From Lentinus brumalis (Eukaryota; Basidiomycota; Agaricomycetes; Polyporales; Polyporaceae): DNA of 64,000 nucleotides. A program made the position numbers and the translations under genes. The notes beneath the pieces are model-generated. The model worked only from the letters and a program-made list of their open reading frames with translations. It did no database searches and was not told where the DNA came from. Location: assembly GCA_001792895.1 (NCBI GenBank), contig MARA01000044.1, positions 186,001-250,000 on the forward strand, given 5' to 3'. This document shows, one piece after another, positions 22,148-33,866 of the stretch (the stretch's first letter is position 1; the number at the start of each line of letters is the position of its first letter).

Positions 22148-24758
22148 CTAAGCAACTTTCGGCTTCGCGCTGACCGTCGAGATGTCGATGGTGAGTATAT
22201 CCTGCACGAGCATCTATCAGCCTATCGCACAAACCTGCGGGGACACGCTGCACTCCTACCTTGCCACCCTTGATCTCCGATGCGGACGGCATGAGTCCAA
22301 GCCTGAGCAGTTCGGAGGCCTTGGAGACGAGGGGGTCCTTCTGCATGCTGTTACATCGTACAGTAACATGTCAGCTCGACTTCGTTTTGTCGGGATCAGA
22401 TGACGAACCTCGCGACTGCAACGATGCTGCCCTTCTTGGCATAGTATGCAGCGAACTGCACGAATGCGGCTCAGTTGCGAAAACGCGGCTGTGGACAACA
22501 GTGCGTACCTTCAACTCCTCCGGGTTACCGTCGATAATGATGTCGTCGAACCCTGCGCCCACTCCACAGTACCGGAGTTGTTGACCCTCTGTGGGCACGT
22601 CAGCTCGGCAGACTCGCCGTGCAACGTGCCGCTCTACGACTTACGTGCACTCCAGAACACGGGAATCTTCACGAACGGCTGGCCCTTTCCTTCGGCGATT
22701 GTCTTTCCGACAGCACGACCTTGGTTCCCTGCGACCTGTGGATAATTGTGTGGGACACTGAGCCAAAGTAACACCCTGACTCACGTTCCAGTGCTCGATC
22801 CTCCTAGACTCGCCTGTGCCCGGCTGAGGATACAACGCGATGTCGCCTGCGCGGTACTATCGTGAGCCCGACGTGTGGGGTGAGTATGCCGAGAGTACGC
22901 ACCAATGGCATAGACGTTCTCGAGACCCTTGACCTTCAGGTACTCATCGACGTGCACGGCGCCGGAGTTGTCGACCACCTTCTCAAAGCCCTTGCTGTTC
23001 TTGAGGAATTCTGTTGCAGGGGCGACCCCGACGCCCATAACAACAACATCGGCCTCAAGTGTTGTGCTCTGGCCACTACCGGAAGTAACGACCACCGCGC
23101 TGGCCACGGACGGATCGGACTCGGAAGGAATGATCTTCTCAACCTTCGATTCCATGTGGAACTTGACTCCCTTTGACTCATGGAACTTGCACGCCATGTG
23201 AGCGGTCTACAAGAATCACAGCGTCGAGGTACGACTCACCTTCTTTATGCCCGCACCGACCTGCTTGCCGAGGACCATCTCGAACGGGAACTCCTCCTGG
23301 CCAACGACGTCGATAGATGCGAGCTTGCGGCTCGTCACAGCGACGACGAGCTCCATGCTGATGAAAGAGGACCCAATGACGACCAGCTTCTTGCCCTCCT
23401 TCACAGCTATGCGGAAGACTACTCAGCGACAACTCCAGCCTCCGTACAGGCACTTCCGTACCTGCGTCAATCTTCTGTGCATCTTCGACACCGCGCAGGG
23501 TGAACACGTTGGACAGGTCCTTCCCTGGGATCGGGAGTCGACGGGACACCCCACCCGTTGCCAAAACAAGGGTCTCGTATGGTACGCGTTCCTGTGTTCC
23601 GCCGATGATAACTTCCTTCGCTCCGAGGTCTACTCCAGAAACCTCTGTTCCCTCCCGGAAGTCTACGCCGAACTTGGAACGAAGCTCCGCCGTGGAGCGC
23701 CACTCCAATTTGGACGCGTCAGTGATCAGGGCCTTGCTCAGCTTCGTTCTGCGCAGGTCAACATTGTCACCAGTGTAAGCGCAGGCGGAATACTGAGGCT
23801 CACCTGTCAATCGGAGCGTGATGCTCTTTCGAGAGCATTGTGATGGGGCCGTTGTATCCATGCTGCGAAGACCCCGGTCAGTCAAGGCCCGGATAGACGA
23901 GTCTGGCGACTCACCTCGCGCAGGCTTTCGATGGCCATGAAGGCACCACTACCGCCACCAACGATGACGACGCCCTTTCCTTGACCAACAGGAACATTCG
24001 AGCCAGTCGCAAGTAGCTTTGGCTGACGGGACTTGTTCTTGCTCAAAGTCGCGCTGGGATCTGCGGTGACCTGGATCTTCCCGTTGACAACCTCCGCCTT
24101 GAAGCTGTGGAGGGCAGTAGGAGCAGGTGCGTCCTCTGAAGAAGATGATTCGCTGGTCTAAGCGGACGCGTTGGCAGACGTATACTGAACGACATACCGA
24201 TGTCACCAGTGCAGACATTGAAGCAAGCTGCGTGAGCACGATTCAGTCAGCACGGAGTAATGCTTGGTCAGGCCTGAGCGGCAGCGCTGGGCACGCGAAT
24301 GAATGCAGGCAGGTATGAGAAGTCCTACTCACCTCCATGCCACGGGCTATTCAATAGAACGTCAGCTCCAGCGTACGCGAGAAAGTGCACTCCAGGCGTA
24401 CCAGACTACACGGCCGTCCGCAGTCAAGACACCCTTCGCCAGCGGGGCGCCGTAGTGCGTGCAGAACGCGCTTGTTGCGTGAACCTTGTCTCCAAGGCGA
24501 GAAAGGAGGACCTTGCCCTCCCCTTCGAAGTCTACCTGCTTCCTGTACAGCGGTCAGTTATCATGCTATCCGCGGTGCCGCCCCGCACGGTAAACATTGA
24601 CCCTGAGGACCTTACTACCGCAATGACTTTCTCGTGTGTAACGCGCCATCATGCCATGCATAGCAAGCAGGCAGTGAAGAGACTGAGCGGTCTGGCACTT
24701 ACATCTCGCCATCCTTCAGCTCGGACTCATCGAGCACGGCAATCGTCTTGTGGGACAT
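22148..24758 (-). CDS. Rieske/FAD oxidoreductase, AIF-like (AIFM3-type)
   Basis: Starts at ATG 24758 (MSHKTIAVLDESELKDGEM). The N-terminal Rieske domain shows both [2Fe-2S] ligand motifs, CTHYG and CPWHGACF. After a linker comes the FAD Rossmann motif GVVIVGGGSGAFMAIESLRE, then LATGG, the NAD-binding site KKLVVIGSSFISMELV and the second FAD contact YAIG...GDIALYPQPGTGE. The C-terminal domain ends in EIKGGK, with a last exon finishing at VSAKPKVA (stop at 22148). The order Rieske plus pyridine-nucleotide-disulphide oxidoreductase is the architecture of AIFM3-type proteins; the substrate in fungi is not established. No mitochondrial presequence is obvious. At least nine introns of about 50-60 nt are visible. 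Confidence 0.9.
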
Positions 24759-26060
24759 TGTGCGGTTGAGCAGACAGCGTCTTAGGAGGATCGATGGTGG
24801 TGGTCGATGAGTAAGAGAACGGGCGATTCTGTGAGAGAGCAGACCGGGCATGGGTCCCGACTGCAGCCTCCGCAGACCGCATCTCAGCATCGCGAGACGA
24901 GCGCGAGACCCGCTGGGAATGACGTCGTAGCCTCTCCCAACTGCCTGCCGATCGCCTGCCAGCCAATCAGCGGCCGAGAATTACCTTGGCTCGACTCCAG
25001 CGCCTACGTTTCTCTTCTAACACCGAACCAGCTGGAGCCTGATTATATGCGTGTTCATCTCACTACGAATACCCCAAGGACGACAGAAACAACCCATTGA
25101 GGACAGCGTACAGCTTGAAGATCAGCGACGATGGACGTGGGGCATGTCGTTTGTACCTACCGACTGCAAGTGCTCTGCAGACACTGACTTGACTTACACA
25201 GATCGGCAGCGTATGCGCCAGCCAGAGAGCCACTACGTTGCGACTCGACGCATCTGTGATGGCGTTCAACGGGCTAGCCGTTCGAAGGGATCAATAGGTC
25301 AGCACTCAGTATATGCAACCACGTTCAATGTTAACTCGGCAATCCTCGTGCGTAATCCCATAGCTGCATCCGATGCTCCCTGCCATACAGCCGCAGATGG
25401 TGAGTAGTTCCGCAGTCTGCTATACATGTTTGTGGTGAATGTGCATTGAAGTTGACCCAGGGCGCCGCCGGAACGCCGCGACACCGATGTTCGTAGATCT
25501 TGGGATGCTCTCAACCATCCCCCGCGTCTTGATCGGGTTACCTTCGAGTCCGAGTCGGCGCAGAAGATACCGTCTACGTGCTTCTTACTCACTTCTAGAT
25601 ATTATGTACTGATACCGGTGAGTACCGGAGTATAATCTGCTAGTACTGCTGTTCACATACAGACATCCTGTGCTGGGACGTACAGCACATGCCGATGCGC
25701 CCTTGCCCGAGGCTATTCCTCAATGTCCGACATTTGGCATTGCCGTCAAATTTTCCCTATGAGCTGCTAGTCCCTAGCTAGTCCTTGCGCCGCCGCGGAC
25801 TTAAAACCAACTTGACATCAACGCGCGAGCGCCCAAGTTGATGGACTACATATGTCGGTATAGCCTCCCGGAGGGAAATACGTGATGCGGACGCATGACA
25901 ACTGTTGAAAAATCCAAGCACGTTTCCTTTCACAGCGGCGGACGCGCTAGCTGATAGTACCTTGAGATCCTCTTCGATACATAAAGCCAGTGAGCTCGGC
26001 GCCGCAGGCCCCCATCGTCTTGCGGTTTGGCCTCCCCGTTATCTCCTGCTCGTCCTCAGG
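24759..26060. other. Intergenic region upstream of the S53 peptidase
   Basis: A 1.3-kb divergent spacer with no recognised ORF. It contains the promoter of the AIF-like gene on the left and of the secreted peptidase on the right, including a TATA-like element at about 25977. An upstream in-frame extension of the peptidase to 25905 is rejected because it would bury the signal peptide. Confidence 0.5.
25977..25987 (+). promoter_or_regulatory. TATA-like element of the S53 peptidase gene
   Basis: GATACATAAAG about 75-85 bp before ATG 26061, a reasonable distance for a fungal TATA box. Based on sequence similarity alone. Confidence 0.4.
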
Positions 26061-28374
26061 ATGCTGCTCGTCCCCCGCCTGCTCCTGGCTATCACACTCG
26101 GCCTCTCTGTCGCGGCTGCTTCCCCGCAGATCTCGCCACGCGTCCGTCATGAGTCTCGCAGCACCATCCCGGGTGGCTGGACGCCCGTCCATCGCGCAGG
26201 GGGCGACACGGTCATCCCGCTCAAGGTCGGCCTCGTTCAGCCCAACCTCGCTTCCATCGAGGAGTACCTCATGGACGTCTCGCACCCGGACTCGCCCAAC
26301 TACGGCAACCACTGGTCTCCTGCCAGAGTCGCCCAGACCTTCCGCCCGAGCGCGGAGTCCATCGAGACCGTCCGCTCTTGGCTTCTCAGCAATGGTGTCG
26401 AGCCACACCGCGTCAAACTGAGCCTGAGCGGCAGTTGGATAACCGCCAATGTCACTGTTGCTGAGGCGGAGGGACTGCTCGGAACGGAGTACTACGTCTA
26501 CGAGCACCAGAACGGGCACAAGCATATCGCGTGCGACAAGGCATACCACCTTCCTGAGCACGTCTCCAAGCACGTGGACCTGGTCATGCCTACCCTGCAT
26601 TTCGATGCGAAGGTCAAGCCCGGCGCGCCGCTGGAGAAGCGGGACGGGAAGATACAGAGTGTCGGCGCCCCCGGATTTGGGCCTGTCTCGCCCAAGACGA
26701 CTGGTACTATCAAGGTCAGCTTTTGCGGACTGGCGCGTTCTTTGTGCTGATTTCTCTTGCGCAGAACATCTTTGATGAACTCGACCACTGCGACGAGCAA
26801 ATCACGCCCAACTGCTTGCGCGCGCTCTATGATTTTGTTTATACCCCTCTCGCGCCCAAGAAGAACTCCATCGGCATTGGTGAGTCAGGGTTAGGTCATC
26901 GAGTGCTTTCTTCACTGACTAAGGTCTCCGTGTAGTCGAGTATACCCCGCAGGCGTATGTTCCATCTGACCTCGACCTGTTCTTCAAGAACTTCTCCAAT
27001 TCGCAGGTCGGTCAGCGCCCGGTGATGGCGAGCATCGACGGTGGTAAGTACTGATCAGTTCTTGGCACAGACTCAGACCGACAGTCGCTGACGGATGCAT
27101 GAGCGTAGGCACTATTGATGTTTCCGGTAGCGGCTTCGGCTACAACGGCGAGTCCAACCTCGATCTGCAGTATGTTATGGCACTTGTTGGCCACAAGCAG
27201 AACGTCACACTGTACCAGGTTGGCGATGAGGTTCAGGGTACGTACATCACTAGCGGACTTTGAGCGTGCTGTTGAGTGTCACTGTAGGAGCATCCTTCAA
27301 CAACTTCCTTGATGGTATTGACGGCTCTTACTGCACCTACGAGGGCGGCGACGACCCCTCGCAGGATGGCATCTACCCGGACCCCTACGGCGGTTATCAG
27401 GGTAAGCCTCAAGTACATATATGCACTCCCAACTCCTGAGCTCATCGTAACACAGGGAAAGAGGACTGCGGCACCTACTCACCCGCTCACGTCATCTCAA
27501 CGTCCTACTCCTACGACGAGTACGAGCTCACGCCTGCCTACATGCAACGCCAGTGCAACGAGTATGCCAAGCTCGGCCTCATGGGGACAACGGTGCTCTA
27601 CTCCTCCGGCGACTCCGGCGTTGCTGCCTACAACAGGAACTGCCTGAACCCCGACGGCTCCGTCTCCCCCGATGGCAAGATCTTCGCACCTACGTTCCCC
27701 AGTACCTGCCCATATGTTACCAGCGTTGGCGCGACGCAGGTGAACCCCGGGGCGAAGGTGACGGATCCGGAGAGCGCATGCGCGCAGGTCATCTACTCGG
27801 GTGGAGGCTTCTCGAACGTGTTCAAGATGCCGGACTACCAGAAGACCGCCGTCGAGAACTACCTGACCAAGTACCCGCCTCCGTACTCGGCTGACAGATA
27901 CAACACCACGGGCTCTCGTGCCTACCCCGATATCTCTGCAAACGGGTATGTTTCACTCTGGCTCGAATTCTCGCAAGTTGGCTAAGATGCTCCGCCCCTG
28001 CAGTGCGAACTACGCGGTCGCCATCCAGGGCGAGTACTACTCCGTGTACGGCACGTCCGCCTCGTCTCCCGTCACGGCCGCCATCCTCTCCGCCGTCAAC
28101 GACGCCCGCCTTGCTATCGGCAAGAAACCCATCGGGTTCATCAACCCAACGGTACGCTCCTCTGCCCGCAAAGTTGGCAGATCATTGCATATTCATCACA
28201 TCTCTTTAGATCTACTCAACCACGTTTCAGAAGGCCTTCAACGACATCACGAACGGGACGAACCCCGGCTGCGGCACGGCAGGGTTCTCTGCGCAGCCTG
28301 GGTGGGACCCCGTCACTGGCGTTGGCACTCCTAACTTCCCCAAGCTCCTTGCGCTCTGGCTACTCAAACAGTGA
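26061..28374 (+). CDS. Secreted sedolisin-family (S53) serine-carboxyl peptidase, tripeptidyl-peptidase-like
   Basis: Signal peptide at residues 1-22 ([20 protein letters not shown]). A pro-domain follows ([20 protein letters not shown]). The mature enzyme shows the S53 catalytic pattern: GESNLDLQY supplies Glu and Asp, SSGDSGV the oxyanion-hole Asp, and [12 protein letters not shown] the nucleophilic Ser. The calcium site near the C-terminus is visible in [11 protein letters not shown] and [13 protein letters not shown]. Exon 1 runs 26061-26714, followed by about seven more exons with 50-60 nt introns, ending at LLALWLLKQ, stop 28374. The length (about 590 residues) is normal. Expected role: extracellular acid proteolysis releasing tripeptides or oligopeptides from protein substrates. 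Confidence 0.93.
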
Positions 28375-28689
28375 GACGACTGCTGTAGGTTAGAGCATGA
28401 TCCTTCTGCTGAACAAGGAGCTGGCCGCATGACGCTCCCGTCGCTATGACCCGTACAGTTTGCTGCTGAATTCTCTCATTGTACTAGACACTCGTTCGCG
28501 CTTGTACCTACGCTCCTTAGCTGTACCGCTCATTCAAAGGTTACCCTGCGTCTTCTGAAGTACAGCGTTGCTGTCTTGAGTATGTTCCAGTGTCGCGTCG
28601 ACGTTTCCCCGCGAGTTCGGACGCAACTTGAACTTGAAGCTTGAGCTTGGATGCCGGACGGACCCCGGCAAAAGCGCTCAGAGGTCATA
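28375..28689. other. 3' flank of the peptidase gene
   Basis: Non-coding DNA after the stop, with the terminator presumably within the first 200 bp. Nothing else recognised. Confidence 0.4.
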
Positions 28690-29075
28690 TGCCGGCCGGG
28701 GCCAGTTTCGGTGGTCTTGCGGAGGATGAATTTCGGTTATTGGCATGTAAGGTCTCTCCGGCCCCTGGATTTTCGGTGCTCGCCGGCACATAAGATCCCG
28801 GGCGCTTAGCGGCCGGTTTTCCGCTGCCGAGCCGGCCGGATGCTATTACGCTCGTGTAAGACGACCGGCCGTCTGATTTACGAGCATCAGCTCAAGCTGG
28901 TTGCTCGGGAGTCGGTGGACCCCGATGCTCATCCCGGGAAGGACCCCACCCGGCCGGATTTCGGTGATCCCGTCATATCAGCACGACCTCTCCGGGGACT
29001 TTCGGGGATGTGACATCGCACTTCTCCGGGGCCATTTTCGGTGATTGGCATGCAACTTTCGCATCAGCGAAAAGG
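28690..29075. repeat. Degenerate repeats built on TTTCGGTGATTGGCATG
   Basis: The core TTTCGG recurs at about 28706, 28731, 28771, 28959, 29000 and 29037, several times spaced about 40 bp apart. It is often preceded by CCGG-rich sequence and followed by GATTGGCATG(T/C)AA or a decayed version. Several CCGGCCGG palindromes (28691, 28830, 28951) are interspersed. No coding content. Looks like an old tandem repeat or a transposon end. Confidence 0.55.
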
Positions 29076-30589
29076 TCACTCGCATATAGACGGCTATAGA
29101 CGGAGATGATGACTTACAGGCAAGTATAGGGTTTTGCGGAGAAGGCTGAACAGGATACGTGTTTATGGGGTTTTGTTAAGGTCGGTGAGATCCTAGAGAG
29201 TCCTGTAGGATCCTATCGCGAGCGAATACGACCGGGTAGGCGGCTCTAAGTACGCACTTCGCCCAGTTGGCCTAAGGAATTCCAACTGGACCGAAGACGC
29301 TCCCCTCCCTATTACCACCAGCAGCTCCTTTTTTCCCACGGTCACTGGCACATGGAGCAGCCATACCGTGTGGCACTAGTTAACGTAGAAATCAGTAAAA
29401 GAGTCCCCAATGAGTAGCAGGAACCCCTGAAGCTGCGGCTACACGAGAAATGAGAGATACGAGAGAGAGGAGAAGAACCCAGCGTCGCGCGCTGGCAATA
29501 TGGGCGCCTACGCATGGAGAAATCGCCTAAACTGAGCAAGGCTCTGGGAATAACCCACAACGCTCTCGGTCTTGGTAGCAACTAGAGTGAGCTGGATCCA
29601 GATGGACCATTAGCCATACGATCGCAGTGGGAGGGACGTACCTTTGGAAGAGTTCAAGGGGGTAAGATGACAGAAAGATCAAGCGGAAGTCGCAACGACT
29701 CTGAGTCTTACGGCGGGACATTTCTCGATGATGGACGAAGGGTCTATAGTACTGAATCTCGGCCCAAAGGCAGAATCTAAGGAGGAGGTGGGGGAGAAGG
29801 CCAGTCAAGGAGTCTCAAGCAAGAACCGCTCCGAAGCGTCTAACAGGAGAAATCGATCTGCTGATGGGAGGAGCGAATCACTTCAGCCCAGCTCGCGGGG
29901 AGGAACGAATCCTTGGTTAAACATTACGCTACAACTCTGAACCTGCACTCAAGGGTGTTAAAGAAATGGCGGCCTCTAGAAACGCAGAATACGAGAACCT
30001 TGCGCGCGTCCCCGTCTGGACCATAGGAAGCCCCAGAGCTGAATTTTGGATGGCACGAATCGATCAGGAAGTAAAACGAATCGACTGCTAGAATGCAGAC
30101 ATGAATGACGCAAGCTAGCGTGATAATGGTGCTACAAGAGCAGGAGCAAGGACATGACGCAGCAGAAGGCACAGACGGCGATATAGTCAGGGCAGAAGTG
30201 AGATACAGCCCCTGGCCAGATGGCCTCCCCTCCCCAACCTAAGCCTCTGAACAAAGCTCACACTCCTTTACCGCGCGCCTTACTGGCTATTTAACCCTGC
30301 ATAGCAACGAGAAACGACTGACACGTGTTGCATTAAACCACGACCACGCCGCAGCGACAATAACTTCACCCCTAAATCTGACATCCTACGGCACGATTCC
30401 CGCATCTTTACGACTATACTCAACTCTACTGCCACGTCTCCACCCCATAACCACCCCTCCTCAACGAAAGACAGCACTAAGCTGCCACGAAACGCACGAA
30501 GCAACCCTCACAAACAACAACCAAAGACACCGTACGGCCAGCACGGTTTAAAATTCTGTGCAGGTTAGAGGTGGTGAGGAGAAGCACGA
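29076..30589. other. Gene-poor region, probable transposon relics
   Basis: A 1.5-kb stretch with only short frames and no recognised protein. A perfect 8-bp stem (CCAGTTGG ... CCAACTGG) sits at about 29264-29290. Base composition is less GC-rich than the gene region to the left. Confidence 0.35.
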
Positions 30590-31242
30590 TGCCCAGCCCG
30601 AAAGACCGACGGAGGAGCGAGGAGGCGAGAGGGCGAAAGAGGAGAAGGGAGGAGAGGGCGGAGGACAGCGAGCGGAGAGGCCAGGACGAGATGGAGGAGG
30701 CCACCATATACGCACGGTGGACTGGATACGGCGCCCAGCATGAGCGACCAGGAGGACGAAAGGTCCAGGCGCATGTCTACGCAACGGAGACGAAGCCGAC
30801 GAGTCCGCTGGAGGAGGGAAGGAGAATCAGAATCCTGGCCATGCCGGCAGCCAGGCGAGTCGCACCTGACACGTCCATTGATCACCACAACCTCTACGAC
30901 CCACACGTGCGCGGCGAGGTGATCAGGATCATCAAAACGAATGAGGGGTGGGCGAGGGCGACGGTGATAAACGAATGCCGAGGGAACACGGTGGGAGTGA
31001 TAGATCTCGACTTCCCGTTTCTGCTGGGCGTCACGGTCAGTAGAAGAGACGCGGAGAGCTCGAGAGAGACGATGAACAGGAGCGAAGATACCCCAGAGGG
31101 TGCAGATGAGTGGAAGGGGACGCCAGGTGGGCTGCCCTGCGGCGGACCGCGATGCAAGCTGGAGCCGAGAATAGACGAAGGAACGACAAGTTTTCGGACC
31201 AGCTGCTGTTGTAGTTCTATTGCAATAGAGACCGGTAAATAG
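30590..31242 (+). CDS. Uncharacterised Arg/Glu-rich ORF cut by the 222-bp repeat
   Basis: Open frame of about 217 residues from an in-frame ATG near 30590 (MPSPKDRRRSEEARGRKRR). The N-terminal third is almost entirely Arg/Glu/Lys and might be basic or coiled; the middle is more globular (GEVIRIIKTNEGWARATVIN, then VIDLDFPFLLGVTV). No domain is recognised. The frame enters the left copy of the 222-bp repeat at 31217 and stops there at 31242, so its last eight residues come from the repeat and the original 3' end is lost or displaced. It may be a remnant of a retroelement. The opposite strand is also open over part of it, so coding status is uncertain. Confidence 0.3.
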
Positions 31243-31358
31243 CCTGCACGCTATTGCAACACATACCGGCTCCTGTGTACAGCCACCCCGGAGGCTCCGG
31301 GAGCAACCATATTCTGCCTAATTAGGTAGCTGAGCTAATAGCCAGCCCGGAGGCCTCC
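31217..31358 (+). repeat. 222-bp island-edge repeat, left copy, first part (142 bp)
   Basis: Begins with the perfect palindrome CTATTGCAATAG and runs to GGAGGCCTCC. By eye it is identical to 63514-63655 read on the opposite strand. The remaining 81 bp lie at 33371-33451, after a 2.0-kb insertion. It includes internal inverted motifs (GGAGGCTCC, CCCGGAGG) and a second CTATTGCAA 34 bp in. Confidence 0.9.
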
Positions 31359-31590
31359 TTCTTGGGCGCTTTTTTGGCTCTTTTTGGCCTCTCCAGCCAC
31401 AACAGCCCTGGAGCCCATAGTGGCTGTGCTATACCAACCTCCCGGCGCTTTTTTCGTGTTTCTGGCCCAATATGGCAACTTACTGATGATGGCTCTGCAG
31501 TGAATGTTCCTGCCACCTTATTACCTTCAGTTCTTATCCGTTTTACATGAAAGTAGGTGCAATGGATTCGCATTTTAATGCCCTATCCAC
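31354..31590 (+). repeat. Left terminal inverted repeat of the 2.0-kb element
   Basis: Starts at the insertion junction and ends near GCCCTATCCAC. It pairs with 33134-33370. Small differences include CCTGG versus CCCGG near 31409 and GTAGGTGCAATGG versus GTAAATGCAATGG near 31553. Confidence 0.85.
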
Positions 31591-33133
31591 CTAAAGCATG
31601 AGATACCCAAATATCTGATATACAGGTGCTGTATGGTGGATTTGATCAATAAAATGGGCATATAAAGACAACATCATACACACTGGGGTCATATCTTGTT
31701 CAATTTTTACACTTTGGGTGCCACCAAAGAGGTATTAAATGCTGCTTTCTGATGAGGCACTATATATATTAACTTGACACATCAGCGTACTATTCACATC
31801 CTAGATGTATTTGTCAGTACCAGCCTTGTATTGGTTTCAGTACTTCACCGTCTGCTCTGTCAACTGGTACTAATATACATAAATACTATTTCAATGATAT
31901 GGACTCCATTGCAATGCACTAGATGGCATATACTAGCCGCACTTAAGCAAAACCCTTATTGCTGCAAGCCTGCACATTCTTGCACTGATATGTTGCCTTC
32001 TTGGATCTCAAACTTTACAAAACTTAATACATATTATGGCCTTGGTATGGTCTACGTGTCTACCAAATTTCAGCTCTATCCGCCCACAAACAATATCTAC
32101 AAGCCCTTATCAGTGTCAAGAAAGAATGGCCTATAACTCCACCATTCATGGCCTGATAAGCAGATCTGTACCACAGAAATAGTCACATTTGATGGTGCTA
32201 CAATAAATGGGTTTGGAGATTTTTAGGTGGAAAGATGTTCATATGAGTGGTACAGAATGACCAGGAAGATGGCCTACTGCAGCAACTGATATTCAAGTTC
32301 TACCCATCTGCCCACATACCACATGGCCTCAGAAGTCAAGATATATATTGTATACTATGCTGTGCATCCATTTATGGCACCATACACTTGTTGCAATGGC
32401 TGGATCTGTGTCAACAATGATGCAGAACATTAAGATGGGTCTTAATTTGGGCGCTTTTTGGACAATTTGGCTTATATCTCAGTGTTGAGTGCTCCGTTTG
32501 GCACGGCAAAAACTGTGAAAAAAAGCTGCATATCTGTAGGTCCTATTGGTGGCATTACAATGCTTATCCATGGAGGCAACATGTGGTGATCTGCCAACCA
32601 TTGCTGGTCATTGATAAGAACACCAGTGAATCAATCCAAGCCCGATAAGGGAAATTGAGTAATGACTGGGTACATGTATGTCTGCTGTATTATATGTTAT
32701 GCAATGATCTCTATGTACATCATGAGCTCATCCGTTAGGCTTGGTTTCCTCCCAAGTCATGGTATCAACAGAAACCCCAAATTTATGAGGCCATTGTAAA
32801 TGGTATATAGTTGGCCATTATACATAAAGATTATAATATATTCTCTGCTAGCATGTAAATGATTGCAAGGCAAACGGAACAACTATGGACATGGTGGAGG
32901 TTATAAAGCAGGGGGCTGATCTAGCAGAAGTACATCATTTTACAGCATTATATGGTGCTACAACAAATGACATCAAATGGAGACACTTTCTGCCTGCTCA
33001 GACATGTTAGACATGTCAAGATTGAATAGAAGGTGACCGCAATATGCACTATTTACTGTATGCGACTGTATTTCAGTAGTATTGTGAGTATGCAGCAGTT
33101 GTGAAGGCATGCCACCTATTCTATATAGCACCA

Positions 33134-33370
33134 GTGGATAGGGCATCAAAATGCAAATCCATTGCATTTACTTTCATGTAAAACGGATAAGAACTGAAGG
33201 TAATAAGGTGGCAGGAACATTCACTGCAGAGCCATCATCAGTAAGTTGCCATATTGGGCCAGAAAACACGAAAAAAGCGCCGGGAGGTTGGTATAGCACA
33301 GCCACTATGGGCTCCGGGGCTGTTGTGGCTGGAGAGGCCAAAAAGAGCCAAAAAAGCGCCCAAGAAGGAG
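33134..33370 (-). repeat. Right terminal inverted repeat of the 2.0-kb element
   Basis: Inverted partner of 31354-31590, ending GCGCCCAAGAAGGAG directly before CACTACG, where the interrupted 222-bp repeat resumes. Confidence 0.85.
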
Positions 33371-33451
33371 CACTACGTGCACCGGCAGAAAAAGTGCTGG
33401 GAGAAAGGCGTGTGAAAGTCCAGGGTGGGCTAAAGTTTCGTCACTGATTCA
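33371..33451 (+). repeat. 222-bp island-edge repeat, left copy, second part (81 bp)
   Basis: Runs from CACTACGTGCACCGG to GTTTCGTCACTGATTCA. It matches 63434-63514 on the opposite strand without visible differences. Immediately beyond the final TTCA the two copies diverge completely, which fixes this end of the repeat. Confidence 0.9.
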
Positions 33452-33497
33452 CATCTGTTTCTCCTCGAGTAAAAGGTTACCCTATTAGCCACATTAC

Positions 33498-33866
33498 CGA
33501 CCATTTCATGATGCAGATTGGTTATCCTTTCAAGCCGGCATTCTTATTGGAGGATACGTTGATGAAGGGAGCCCTTTCACGCCAACTTCATGGACAACTA
33601 ATGGGCGGAGAAAGGTATGTTATCTACACGTAGAACTTCGCGAGCGAAGGTTAACCTTTCACTTACAGTTCTCGCAAGCCGAACTAAGACATGATTATTA
33701 ACTTATCGACTCCGATGATATGTCCAGGTAAGGAGTTACAACATCCCGGAAGAAAGGCGACACAAGGGAGAGCCTTTCACCTCCCTTTCAAAGTTGTCGA
33801 AGTGGCATTCAAAGGTATACTTGCTCTCCCCTTTCTCCCGCAAGGTTACCGTTCAGGAATGGTATC
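33498..33866 (+). repeat. 369-bp direct repeat, copy A
   Basis: Nearly identical to 62995-63363 in the same orientation; the only differences I saw are near its start (CATGATGCAG versus CATTATGCCG). It contains three copies of CCTTTCAC and the near-palindrome CTTCGCGAGCGAAG. Short frames run through it, but nothing recognisable is encoded. Confidence 0.9.

Larger units (their letters stand above)
31354..33370. mobile_element. 2.0-kb AT-rich non-autonomous element with about 235-bp terminal inverted repeats
   Basis: Both ends carry the same sequence in inverted orientation: CTCCTTCTTGGGCGCTTTTT at the left and its complement ending GCGCCCAAGAAGGAG at the right. The match extends about 235 bp inward with only a few differences. 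The 1.5-kb interior (about 31591-33133) is AT-rich, unlike the flanking DNA, and has no frame above about 120 codons, so it cannot encode its own transposase. It splits the 222-bp repeat; the uninterrupted copy at 63434-63655 shows the empty site (GGAGGCCTCCACTACG). A clean target-site duplication cannot be read, because the junction bases are themselves palindromic. Confidence 0.85.

Noticed and set aside
21998..22151. Tiny two-exon plus-strand frame (MPQWNGGR / SETPNPSFLPEDRYPELGDR)
   Set aside because: Splice sites fit, but it is about 30 codons, antisense to the end of the AIF-like gene, and has no supporting homology.
25905..26060. N-terminal extension of the S53 peptidase to 25905
   Set aside because: It would place about 52 residues before a clear signal peptide and would translate through the TATA-like element.
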